A DNA stretch of 64,000 bases. It comes from Acinetobacter genomosp. 15BJ (GTDB lineage Bacteria > Pseudomonadota > Gammaproteobacteria > Pseudomonadales > Moraxellaceae). Every line of letters starts with the position of its first letter. The stretch's first letter is position 1. The DNA is taken from positions 486,403 through 550,402 of the forward strand of contig NZ_KE007347.1 of assembly GCF_000400715.1 (NCBI RefSeq). Direction: 5' to 3'. The notes under the pieces were generated by a model. The model ran no database searches. It was not told where the DNA came from and saw only the letters and a program-made list of their open reading frames with translations. The position numbers and the translations under genes are program-made. Shown piece after piece: positions 39,025 to 46,913 of this stretch.

Positions 39025-41688
39025 TTAAGATGGATTACAAATTTGATTCGATGCTTCATCTAAAGCGGCTTTTAAGCTTTCCGCAAAAGTTTTCACTTCT
39101 TCATCGGTGAGCAAGACACCATTTTTCTTGGTGACGAAGAAAATATCTTCGGCACGTTCGCCCAGTGTGGCAATTCTTGCAGAATGGATATCCAAACCTT
39201 GCAACATGAATAAACCACCAATTCGCGCCAACAGACCTGGATGGTCGAGGGTTGAGATTTCAACCATGTGTTGCTGTAGCGTAGGGTTTAAGACAATATC
39301 TACAGTATTTTGCACATCAAAATGACGCAAATGACGTGGAATACGGCGTTGCATGATACCCGGATATTGATCTGAATGGCTTAAAGCATCGACTAAAGCA
39401 GCTTTCACTTTGCGCTCGCGATCTGGATCAGTCAACAATGTACCAAAACGATCAAGGACCAGATAAGTGTCTAAGCTGAATGAAGTTGAGGCGGTGATAA
39501 TGCGTGCATCTTGAACATCAAGATTCATACGATCCAGTACCGCAACCGTGGTGGCAAACAGGTTGGGTTGATCACGGGTATAGATAAAGATCTGAACCGC
39601 ATCATCAGCAGCATTACGATGTGCACGTAATAGAACTAAGGGTTCTGGATTATCGCCGTGTTGCAAAATTGCTTGGGTATGCCAAGCAATTTCATTGGCT
39701 GACTCTTTTACAAAGTATTCATCGCCCAGCTCTTGCCAAACTTTTTCAACTTCAGCCAGAGAGAAGTCATTGACCAAGAGTTCACTGGCAGCAAACTTGG
39801 TATCTTCAATCAGCATTTGATAGTCAACTGGACGACCTAAGCCTGAGCGAATCACATCACGTGCGTAGGTATACAGCTGACGCATCAAGGACGCACGCCA
39901 TGTATTCCACAGCTTCGGATTGGTTGCGTTAATATCAGCAACCGTCAGGGTGTAGAGATAATCGAGATGCTCCATATCACCGACTTTTTCAGCAAAGTCT
40001 TTGACTTCATCAGGGTCGGAAATATCTTTCTTCTGAGCCGTGAGTGACATGAGTAAATGATTGTTGATCAGCCATGCAACCAGTTTGCACTCACGCTCGG
40101 TAAAGCCATGGGTGCGGCAAAATTCAATTGCATCCAGTGCACCAAGCTCACTATGATCACCACCTCGACCTTTAGCAATATCATGGAAAATCGCGGCCAT
40201 ATACACGATGTCATGGCGGGCAATCCGCTGGAATACAGAACTGACCACTGGGAATTCTTTGGCAAATTCAGGTTCTTTAAAGCGACTTAAATTACGCAGT
40301 AATAACAGGGTATGTGCATCGACGGTATAAATATGGAATAGGTCATATTGCATCAAACCTGTAATCTGTCCAAAAGCAGGAATGTAATTACCCAACACGC
40401 CATAACGCTTCATCGCCACCATCGTGTCATACAAATGTGGTGAGCGAATAATCGACATAAATAAGGCTTGATGTTCTGGATTATCGCGGAAACGCTGATC
40501 AATCCGTTTTGCAGCAAGCACCAGCAGGCGTAAGGTACGGGCACGAATACCCGTAATTTCAGGTCGATTTGCCAACAGATAGAACAGTTCTAAGATGGCA
40601 ATCGGTTCTTCTGAAAATACTTTGTGATGTTGAACAGCCAATTTTCCATCGACAATTTTAAAACGTTCATTAATATCAATAATGTGGCGTTCATAATCAG
40701 GTAGACGTGGGGTAATCACCGATTCATTGAAATAGGCGAGTAGCATTTCGTTGAGTGTTGAAACTTGCTGCGCGGTACGATAGTAGCGCTTCATGAACTG
40801 TTCAACAGCAAAGTTAACAGGTTGACCTTCTTCACGAACATAGCCAAATTTTGCAGCGATATCACGTTGATATTCGAACAATAAGCGGTTTTCATCGCGT
40901 TTGGCTAAACGGTGTAAATGGGTGCGAATTTCCCATAAAAAGCTTTCGGCCTCTTCCAATACACCCAGTTCAAATTCAGTGATAAAACCCAAATGCACCA
41001 AATCATAAATACGATTGACACGGAAGTGACGTTTGGCAATCCAGCCAATCTGATTGATATCGCGAATACCCCCTGGGGCATTTTTAATATCAGGTTCTAA
41101 ATTGCTCTCTGTATTGTTGTGTTGTGCGTAGCGTTTGGCTTGTTCAACCATTTTGGCATCATAGAAAGTTTGATCTGTCCATGTTTGCGCAACGATACGG
41201 CGTGGCCATTTTGCCAGTTGCTGATTACCTGTAATGAGGCGTGCTTCAATCAACGTAGTGGCAACAGTTAAGTCATTAATGGCTTGTTCAACACAGTTTT
41301 GAATGGTACGAACGCTGATGCCCGGTTTGAAATTACCTACATCCCATAAAGATGAAATAAAGGTCGAGATCAGTTTTTCTTGTTCTTCACTGATTTCATC
41401 CTCAGATAAAATCATGATATCGGTATCTGAATAGGGCAACATTTCATGGCGACCATAACCACCCACTGCAAACAAGCCCAGTTCAGTTTGATCTAAACCT
41501 GCATGATTCCAAAGAAAGATCAGGGCTTCATCAATAGAGTCTGAACGCGCTCCAATTACTTCACGAATAGGTTGACCATTTTCATAGCTCTCCTGTAATT
41601 GCTTTTCTACATCCGTACGCCATTGGTTAATGGCTTGAATATCATGAAGACTGGTGACGTAGTTCAACAAAGGAGAGGTCTTGATCAT
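39025..41688 (-). CDS. glnD: PII uridylyltransferase/uridylyl-removing enzyme
   Basis: Bifunctional nitrogen sensor that uridylylates PII when glutamine is low and reverses this when it is high. The 887-aa protein has an N-terminal nucleotidyltransferase domain ([19 protein letters not shown], near residue 77), a central HD phosphohydrolase domain ([20 protein letters not shown], near 500) and two C-terminal ACT domains ([17 protein letters not shown] and [20 protein letters not shown]). All four modules are intact. It is followed closely by dapC. Confidence 0.98.
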   Translation of the reverse strand: MIKTSPLLNYVTSLHDIQAINQWRTDVEKQLQESYENGQPIREVIGARSDSIDEALIFLWNHAGLDQTELGLFAVGGYGRHEMLPYSDTDIMILSEDEISEEQEKLISTFISSLWDVGNFKPGISVRTIQNCVEQAINDLTVATTLIEARLITGNQQLAKWPRRIVAQTWTDQTFYDAKMVEQAKRYAQHNNTESNLEPDIKNAPGGIRDINQIGWIAKRHFRVNRIYDLVHLGFITEFELGVLEEAESFLWEIRTHLHRLAKRDENRLLFEYQRDIAAKFGYVREEGQPVNFAVEQFMKRYYRTAQQVSTLNEMLLAYFNESVITPRLPDYERHIIDINERFKIVDGKLAVQHHKVFSEEPIAILELFYLLANRPEITGIRARTLRLLVLAAKRIDQRFRDNPEHQALFMSIIRSPHLYDTMVAMKRYGVLGNYIPAFGQITGLMQYDLFHIYTVDAHTLLLLRNLSRFKEPEFAKEFPVVSSVFQRIARHDIVYMAAIFHDIAKGRGGDHSELGALDAIEFCRTHGFTERECKLVAWLINNHLLMSLTAQKKDISDPDEVKDFAEKVGDMEHLDYLYTLTVADINATNPKLWNTWRASLMRQLYTYARDVIRSGLGRPVDYQMLIEDTKFAASELLVNDFSLAEVEKVWQELGDEYFVKESANEIAWHTQAILQHGDNPEPLVLLRAHRNAADDAVQIFIYTRDQPNLFATTVAVLDRMNLDVQDARIITASTSFSLDTYLVLDRFGTLLTDPDRERKVKAALVDALSHSDQYPGIMQRRIPRHLRHFDVQNTVDIVLNPTLQQHMVEISTLDHPGLLARIGGLFMLQGLDIHSARIATLGERAEDIFFVTKKNGVLLTDEEVKTFAESLKAALDEASNQICNPS

Positions 41689-41708
41689 AAAGCTGGATCT
41701 TCTATCAA

Positions 41709-41730
41709 AGTCCCTCTAAAAAGAGGGGAA
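41709..41730 (-). terminator. Possible weak terminator after purT
   Basis: CCCTCT-AAAA-AGAGGG (41712-41727) lies between purT and glnD. The stem is only 6 bp and the minus-strand tail is not a clean T-run. Confidence 0.4.
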
Positions 41731-41758
41731 GTTGTGATGATAATAACCTAAGGTCAAC

Positions 41759-42967
41759 TTAAGCGTTGGTTTGTACACTCATTTGGTCTGCGGCTTGTTG
41801 TGCCAATTCACGTGCAAGATCCGTTGTTTCAGCACGGGCAGTTGCAACGCCCATACGGCGACGTTTAAAGCCCTCAGGTTTACCAAATAGACGTAAGTCT
41901 GTGTTTGGATTTGCTAAAGCAAGATTCAAGCCAGTGAAACTCAAGTTTTTAGCATCAACACCTGCATAAATCACGGCACTTGCAGCGACACTATGGCGTG
42001 CAGTATTGACAGGTAGACCTAAGATTGCACGGGCATGTAATTCAAATTCACTTTGGAATTGTGAAGCTAAAGTGACTAGACCTGTATCATGAGGACGAGG
42101 TGAAACTTCACTAAACCAAACTTTATCGCCTTTAATAAAGAGCTCTACACCGAAGATACCACAGCCGCCTAAAGCAACAGTGATTTTATTGGCAATGCGT
42201 TTTGATTCTTGTAAGGCAACAGGCGTCATCTGTTGCGGCTGCCAGCTCTCGACATAATCACCCGCATCTTGTCGATGTCCAATTGGATCACAGAAATGGG
42301 TTTCGATTTCACCTGTTTCTGGATTTTTTGCACGCACGGTGAGCAGGGTGATTTCAAAATCAAAATCGATTTGTGACTCAATAATCACGGTGCCTTGATT
42401 TACGCGGCCGCCTTGCATCGCATAATCCCAAGCAGCATCCACTTCATCAAAACTCTTAACACGAGATTGACCTTTACCAGAAGAAGACATTACAGGTTTT
42501 ACAAAGTTTGGATAACCAATGTCATCGCATGCCGCACGGAAGCTTTCTAGGGTATTAGCAAAGCGATAAGCAGAGGTCGGTAAACCGAGTTCTTCAGCTG
42601 CTAAACGGCGAATGCCTTCACGATTCATGGTGAGGTTAACTGCTTTTGCAGATGGAATCACCGTTGCAGTTTGGCTTTGTTCAATTTCAATTAAAACTTC
42701 GGTGGCAATGGCTTCAATTTCAGGAACAATTAAATTGGGTTTAATCTTTTCAATCAGTTGTTTTAATTCGGCTGGATCAGCCATATTCAACGTGTACGAA
42801 TAATGAGCCACTTGCATTGCAGGTGCGTGATCATAACGATCTGCAGCATGAACTTCGACACCTAAGCGTTGTAAAGAAATCACCACTTCTTTACCCAGCT
42901 CTCCAGAACCTAACAGTAAAACCTTAAATGCAGAAGATTGAAGTGGAGTTCCAAGAGTGACGCTCAT
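41759..42967 (-). CDS. purT: Formate-dependent phosphoribosylglycinamide formyltransferase
   Basis: ATP-grasp enzyme that formylates GAR using formate in purine synthesis, the folate-independent alternative to PurN. The 402-aa protein has the N-terminal [19 protein letters not shown], the [11 protein letters not shown] segment, the ATP-grasp stretch [14 protein letters not shown] (near residue 155) and the catalytic/metal region [11 protein letters not shown] then [11 protein letters not shown]. It is probably transcribed alone, upstream of glnD. Confidence 0.97.
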   Translation of the reverse strand: MSVTLGTPLQSSAFKVLLLGSGELGKEVVISLQRLGVEVHAADRYDHAPAMQVAHYSYTLNMADPAELKQLIEKIKPNLIVPEIEAIATEVLIEIEQSQTATVIPSAKAVNLTMNREGIRRLAAEELGLPTSAYRFANTLESFRAACDDIGYPNFVKPVMSSSGKGQSRVKSFDEVDAAWDYAMQGGRVNQGTVIIESQIDFDFEITLLTVRAKNPETGEIETHFCDPIGHRQDAGDYVESWQPQQMTPVALQESKRIANKITVALGGCGIFGVELFIKGDKVWFSEVSPRPHDTGLVTLASQFQSEFELHARAILGLPVNTARHSVAASAVIYAGVDAKNLSFTGLNLALANPNTDLRLFGKPEGFKRRRMGVATARAETTDLARELAQQAADQMSVQTNA

Positions 42968-43096
42968 GCGAATAATCCTATCCTGAGTAATTTGCGTTTA
43001 AGCATAGCAGAACTTTTTGCTGAATTAAGCTTATCCGACACAAAAAACCTGCTTTTTGTTAGACAGAAAATTGCACTTCATCTGCGATTTGCCTGC

Positions 43097-43486
43097 TTAC
43101 ACATCCACTTGATAATTCAGTTGTAATTCATCTGCATGTTGACCACGGATTCCCCAATTGCATTTTGGTGTTTCAAAAATTGTAATTTCAATATCTTGTG
43201 CTGAAATCCCACATTGCTGCTCAATATAAGTGAAAATACTTTGAATCAACTGTTTTTTTGCTTCAGTGCTTCTGCCTTCAAACATCGAAATTTCTATAAT
43301 TAGATAATGCTGGCTTCGATCATTGGGATAGATAAAGTCTTCTTCCCCAAGCGCAATAAAACGCTGAAATTTCTTTCCGACGGGATAGTGTAAGCTTTCA
43401 ACCAGTGCTTGATGTACGGCATGAGAAAGTTGATTCCTAAACTGTTTGATAGTGGTTTGTAAGGCATAAATCTTGATTTGTGACAT
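43097..43486 (-). CDS. Tautomerase-fold protein lacking the N-terminal proline
   Basis: A 129-aa protein whose length and pattern (FIALGEEDFIYPNDRSQHYL, EISMFEGRSTEAKKQLIQSI, then the ECNWGIRG-like end KCNWGIRGQHADEL) match the larger tautomerase-superfamily proteins. The catalytic Pro1 of the family should follow the initiator Met, but here the start reads MSQIKIYALQ. Either another residue acts or it is not a tautomerase in activity. It is a lone gene with flanks of about 130 and 165 bp. Confidence 0.7.
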   Translation of the reverse strand: MSQIKIYALQTTIKQFRNQLSHAVHQALVESLHYPVGKKFQRFIALGEEDFIYPNDRSQHYLIIEISMFEGRSTEAKKQLIQSIFTYIEQQCGISAQDIEITIFETPKCNWGIRGQHADELQLNYQVDV

Positions 43487-43673
43487 TGTTGATTTCTTCC
43501 TTCTTGAAGTTTTAATTTTTTATATATGAACAAGTCTGACAGTATGCTGAATAAAAGCATAAAATCAATTGCTTAGAATAAAAAGTATTCTGATGGGTAA
43601 ATAAGTAACAAGCATTGAGAATTATTCCCAAATTGACTAGCATAATGGCCAAATGTTTCATTGGCGATTTGCT

Positions 43674-44138
43674 ATGTCTAGTCCAAACTCTCGTGTAACC
43701 GCAATCCTGATGTGTAGTGCCTTTTTATTGGCAGCTTGCGGAAACTCAAATAATGAGCCAAAAGAAAAGGTAGAAATCAAACCTGCGCCGAAACTTAACA
43801 ATGATGCAACCACCTATGCCAATACAGCATGGAAGTTGATTAATGACATCGATCCAATTGTTTATAATAAACAATTCACTGAGATTGAAGACAAAGTCAG
43901 AAAGCCATTGCGTCAGCTCAGTACTGATTGGCGTATCAATGTCAAAATGACCGATTCCGTGACTGAAGGGAAATATGCCTTGTGCCGTAAAGCACTGACC
44001 AGTTTGGATACATGGGCACGTGATGTAAAAGATAATGCGAATTCATCGACTCAGAAACAGGCAGATTATGAGCGTGATAAAGCGCAGTGTAAGGACGCAA
44101 TTGATAATCCTGCGCTAGGTAATACCTCTCCAAAGTAG
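43674..44138 (+). CDS. Small lipoprotein of unknown function
   Basis: About 154 aa. The signal peptide ends in the lipobox FLLAACGNSNN, so it is an acylated envelope lipoprotein. After a charged linker (EPKEKVEIKPAPKL) the mature part has two Cys (YALCRKAL and KAQCKDAI), likely a disulfide in the periplasm. No family was recognised. ATG 43674 is preferred to ATG 43653 because it gives a standard signal peptide. It is followed 9 bp later by another secreted protein, implying an operon. Confidence 0.75.
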   Translation: MSSPNSRVTAILMCSAFLLAACGNSNNEPKEKVEIKPAPKLNNDATTYANTAWKLINDIDPIVYNKQFTEIEDKVRKPLRQLSTDWRINVKMTDSVTEGKYALCRKALTSLDTWARDVKDNANSSTQKQADYERDKAQCKDAIDNPALGNTSPK

Positions 44139-44147
44139 GAGTGAAAA

Positions 44148-44651
44148 ATGTATCTTCGTATTTTATCGGCTTTCTTGATTCTGTTTAGTCCGTTGGGAAT
44201 AAACACCAGTTATGCCCAAGTAGATTTTCATCTTGCGTATCAGGTGCAAATGCCGAAGACGAAGCCTGTACATTTTTCTAATGATCGTTTATTTAGATTT
44301 GTTAGTCTGTCTCCTTTTTTTAATGCCAATGAGTTAGTGAATGCAAAGGCGATTCTTGTTGAAGGAAGGGCTGTTGTTGAAATCGAAATTTCGGCTTCGG
44401 CACAGAAAAAGTTTAATCAGTTGGCCAACAGAAATACAGAAAGCCAAGATCAAGGTCTATTTAATCAGATGATTGGTTTAGGCGTTATGATTGATGGTCA
44501 GCCTGCAACGGTTATACAAGGGGTTTACAGACCTATTTCAGATCGAAAATTATGGTGTTTCCTGATTGATGATCGCTTACCAGCCAAGGAGCAATTGCGT
44601 CAGGCTAACAATATTGTCAAAAAAATGAAATTGGCCAAAGCTTCAAATTGA
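44148..44651 (+). CDS. Small secreted protein, weak SecD-P1-like look
   Basis: A 167-aa protein with a signal peptide (SAFLILFSPLGINTSYAQ). The central part (AILVEGRAVVEIEISASAQKKFNQL) and the following GLGVMIDGQPATVIQGVY recall the periplasmic substrate-type fold in SecD (GxxAVxIxL-KKF-ENxGxxLxIxLDG). This is only a visual resemblance. It has no lipobox and one Cys. It is co-oriented with and 9 bp after a lipoprotein gene; the pair may act together in the envelope. Confidence 0.65.
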   Translation: MYLRILSAFLILFSPLGINTSYAQVDFHLAYQVQMPKTKPVHFSNDRLFRFVSLSPFFNANELVNAKAILVEGRAVVEIEISASAQKKFNQLANRNTESQDQGLFNQMIGLGVMIDGQPATVIQGVYRPISDRKLWCFLIDDRLPAKEQLRQANNIVKKMKLAKASN

Positions 44652-44718
44652 AATTATCTCATTTGGAGTTTATCCCCAGCTTAGATTGGTAGCTTTGGAT
44701 GGCTGGATGTTATTTCAA

Positions 44719-44751
44719 TAAAAAAGCGAGATATTTTATCTCGCTTTTTTA
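44719..44751. terminator. Bidirectional terminator
   Basis: AAAAAAGCGAGATA, TTT, TATCTCGCTTTTTT form a strong stem flanked by A and T runs. It lies between converging genes ending at 44651 (+) and 44772 (-). Confidence 0.92.
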
Positions 44752-44771
44752 TGGTTAAAGTCATCAAACGG

Positions 44772-45089
44772 CTATGAGGTTTTTACCGTTTTTGCTGTTT
44801 CCTGTTTGGCTTTGCTTGCTGTTGTGCTGGCCACTTTTTTAGTATCTGTGGTTGCTTTCATTGTGTCGTGTTTGGCTGTATCTTTCATTTTCGCCATGTC
44901 ATGTTTTGCAGTGTCGGTTGTCTTGGTTGCTTCTTTCTTGGTTTTTACCACGCTTGTTGCAACACATTTACCGCCTTTGTGGTTTGGTCCTGTACCACCT
45001 TGAATTTGAGTTCCTTTCGGGCAGGCAAATGCGCTAGCGCTGAGTACGGTAAATAGGCCTGCTGTTAGAATCGTTGCAATTTTTCTCAT
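44772..45089 (-). CDS. Small secreted Lys/Thr/Ala-rich protein
   Basis: About 105 aa. A signal peptide (KIATILTAGLFTVLSASAFA) precedes a short Cys-containing globular start (CPKGTQIQGGTGPNHKGGKC, two Cys). A low-complexity tail follows, built from repeats such as TAKHDMAKMK, TAKHDTMKATTD and ASTTASKAKQET. The tail is highly basic and should be unstructured. It may be a cell-wall or DNA-contacting periplasmic protein; no known family was recognised. ATG 45089 is preferred over in-frame ATGs 9 and 15 bases upstream, without a strong RBS for any. Confidence 0.68.
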   Translation of the reverse strand: MRKIATILTAGLFTVLSASAFACPKGTQIQGGTGPNHKGGKCVATSVVKTKKEATKTTDTAKHDMAKMKDTAKHDTMKATTDTKKVASTTASKAKQETAKTVKTS

Positions 45090-45291
45090 GATTGTCATCT
45101 GCATCGGTTAAGCGATAGTGCTTAGCTTTAATTTAGGCGTGTTGAAGACAGGAAAGCAGACTGATTTTGTGAAATATTTTAGGGCATCAGTAGTATTTTA
45201 TAGTGAGAGTTTATCTTTTAATTTATGTTTAAGCTTAAAAGCATATTGCAAAAAATGCTGTGCTTATGCATTTAAAATACAAGAATGGTGG

Positions 45292-46026
45292 TCACTCTTT
45301 CAAATAACCCACCGTTGCCAATTTTCTGAGTCGCTCTAAATCCAGCACTTCGATTTTTTTAAAGCCTAATTGAATGACGCCTTGTTTCTCAAACTGGTTG
45401 AGCTCTTGATTTACAGTCTGTCTAGATACCGTCAACATATTGGCCAATTGGTCTTGTGAGATCTGAATACTAAAATCCTGAATAAAGGAACGATTGCCAT
45501 AACCTTCTAAAATAAACAGTAAGCGTTGAGCCAGACGCTGAGTAATGCTTTGGGTTTGAATCGCAATTTGCTCTAAAAATACATAGCGTAGTTTTTGACT
45601 GGTTAGCAGAGCAAAGTAGTACCAGTAATATGGATTTTGGAGCAAGAAATCATTGAGTGGTTGTGCGGGTATTTGCAGCACCACACTTTTTTTTAATGCA
45701 ATCGCATCATGTGAACGGGGCTGCTGGTCGATGAGGGAAATCTCACCAAACCACATGATCGGTTCCGCAATTGCAGCGATGGCTTCATTGCCATTGACAT
45801 CGATATAACCCAAGCTAATTGAGCCTTCCAATACGCCATAAACTCCATCAAATCGATCTTGCGCACTAAAAACAGCTGCATTTTTCTCAATGATATGCTT
45901 CTTACCATGTTCAATAATAAAATTTTGAAAAGGCTCGGCTAAGTGGCTAAACCATGAATTTTGCTGCAAATGTTGGATGTAAATCGAATCTAGCACAATG
46001 AGTTCCTTTGATAAAAATAAATCCAT
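45292..46026 (-). CDS. Crp/Fnr-family transcriptional regulator
   Basis: A 244-aa regulator. The N-terminal cyclic-nucleotide-binding-like beta-roll (VFSAQDRFDGVYGVLEGSIS, then WFGEISLIDQQPRSHDAIA) keeps the general pocket layout, but the exact cAMP contacts are not clear. The C-terminal winged helix shows ISQDQLANMLTVSRQTVNQE and LNQFEKQGVIQLGFKKIEVLD. No Fnr-type Cys cluster is present, so it is not an iron-sulfur oxygen sensor. It is divergent, across 77 bp, from the Mpo1-like gene and may regulate it; that is inference. Confidence 0.88.
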   Translation of the reverse strand: MDLFLSKELIVLDSIYIQHLQQNSWFSHLAEPFQNFIIEHGKKHIIEKNAAVFSAQDRFDGVYGVLEGSISLGYIDVNGNEAIAAIAEPIMWFGEISLIDQQPRSHDAIALKKSVVLQIPAQPLNDFLLQNPYYWYYFALLTSQKLRYVFLEQIAIQTQSITQRLAQRLLFILEGYGNRSFIQDFSIQISQDQLANMLTVSRQTVNQELNQFEKQGVIQLGFKKIEVLDLERLRKLATVGYLKE

Positions 46027-46103
46027 TTGTCAGCTACATGACAACTTCGCTGCAATATTTCTTATAGATTAACAGCATAAACGAATTATATGAGGAATGA
46101 TAA

Positions 46104-46637
46104 ATGACAAATTTGGAACGTCTACTTAGTCAATATGCGGCTTATCACTTAGATCGAAATAATGTTGTGACCCATTTTGTGGGAATTCCCTTAATTGTTT
46201 TTTCTATTCTATGTTTAACTGCACGTGCTGGCGTAGAAATTTCGGGCTTTTCAATCACTTTAGCCATGTTGCTCATCGTTCTAAGTAGCATTTACTATAT
46301 TTCATTGGATAAGTTATTCGGTCTTTTGATGTTGGTTTTATTTGTCTTGGCATATCCACTGGCTGTGAAAATTGCGGCTTTAGCAACGTGGAACTGGCTA
46401 GGTGCGAGTATCGGTATTTTTGTGGTGGGTTGGGTATTTCAATTTGTGGGTCATTATTTTGAAAAGAAAAAACCAGCCTTTGTTGATGATGTGATTGGTC
46501 TCGCCATTGGGCCATTATTTGTATTAGCAGAGTTTATCTTCTTACTTGGTTTCCGTAAGCCCTTACATCAGCGCATTTTAAAAGAGGCACAAATGAAACG
46601 TGCTGAAATGGATATGAAGCCACAGACTGTGTCTTAA
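46104..46637 (+). CDS. Mpo1/DUF962-like membrane protein
   Basis: A 177-residue membrane protein of the DUF962 family, related to yeast Mpo1, an iron-dependent dioxygenase acting on 2-hydroxy fatty acids. The first conserved region (YAAYHLDRNNVVTHFVGIPL) has the His pair and the later FVGHYFEKKKPAF holds another conserved His. About five hydrophobic segments span the rest. Bacterial members are uncharacterised, so a lipid oxidation role is inferred from the yeast protein. It is divergent from a Crp-family gene and followed by a terminator. Confidence 0.82.
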   Translation: MTNLERLLSQYAAYHLDRNNVVTHFVGIPLIVFSILCLTARAGVEISGFSITLAMLLIVLSSIYYISLDKLFGLLMLVLFVLAYPLAVKIAALATWNWLGASIGIFVVGWVFQFVGHYFEKKKPAFVDDVIGLAIGPLFVLAEFIFLLGFRKPLHQRILKEAQMKRAEMDMKPQTVS

Positions 46638-46664
46638 GTCGTCAGTTTGATGTAAAAGCCCTGC

Positions 46665-46706
46665 ATAAAACCCCTGAAAATGTCTAATTTTTAGGGGTTT
46701 TTTTAT
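46665..46706 (+). terminator. Terminator after the Mpo1-like gene
   Basis: AAACCCCT and AGGGGTTT pair, with extra AAAA/TTTT pairs towards the loop, followed by a T-run. Confidence 0.82.
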
Positions 46707-46913
46707 GCAGTTTATTTATTTTAATTCGAATTGAATTTATAGCTTGAAAGCTAACGTATAAAATAAAAAACACATCGAAAATTTTATTATCTTATCTTGG
46801 GTAAATAAAGGAATAAGTTGTTTTATAAAATGTCCTAAAGTAGCAAATAAAAGACAGTAAGCTGAACTACAATAAATAATTAAATGGATTTATTTTTATA
46901 TAAAAAGATTAAT

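Noticed and set aside
43040..43060. Hairpin downstream of the tautomerase-like gene
   Set aside because: The stem is only A-T pairs around a GC-containing loop; too weak to call.
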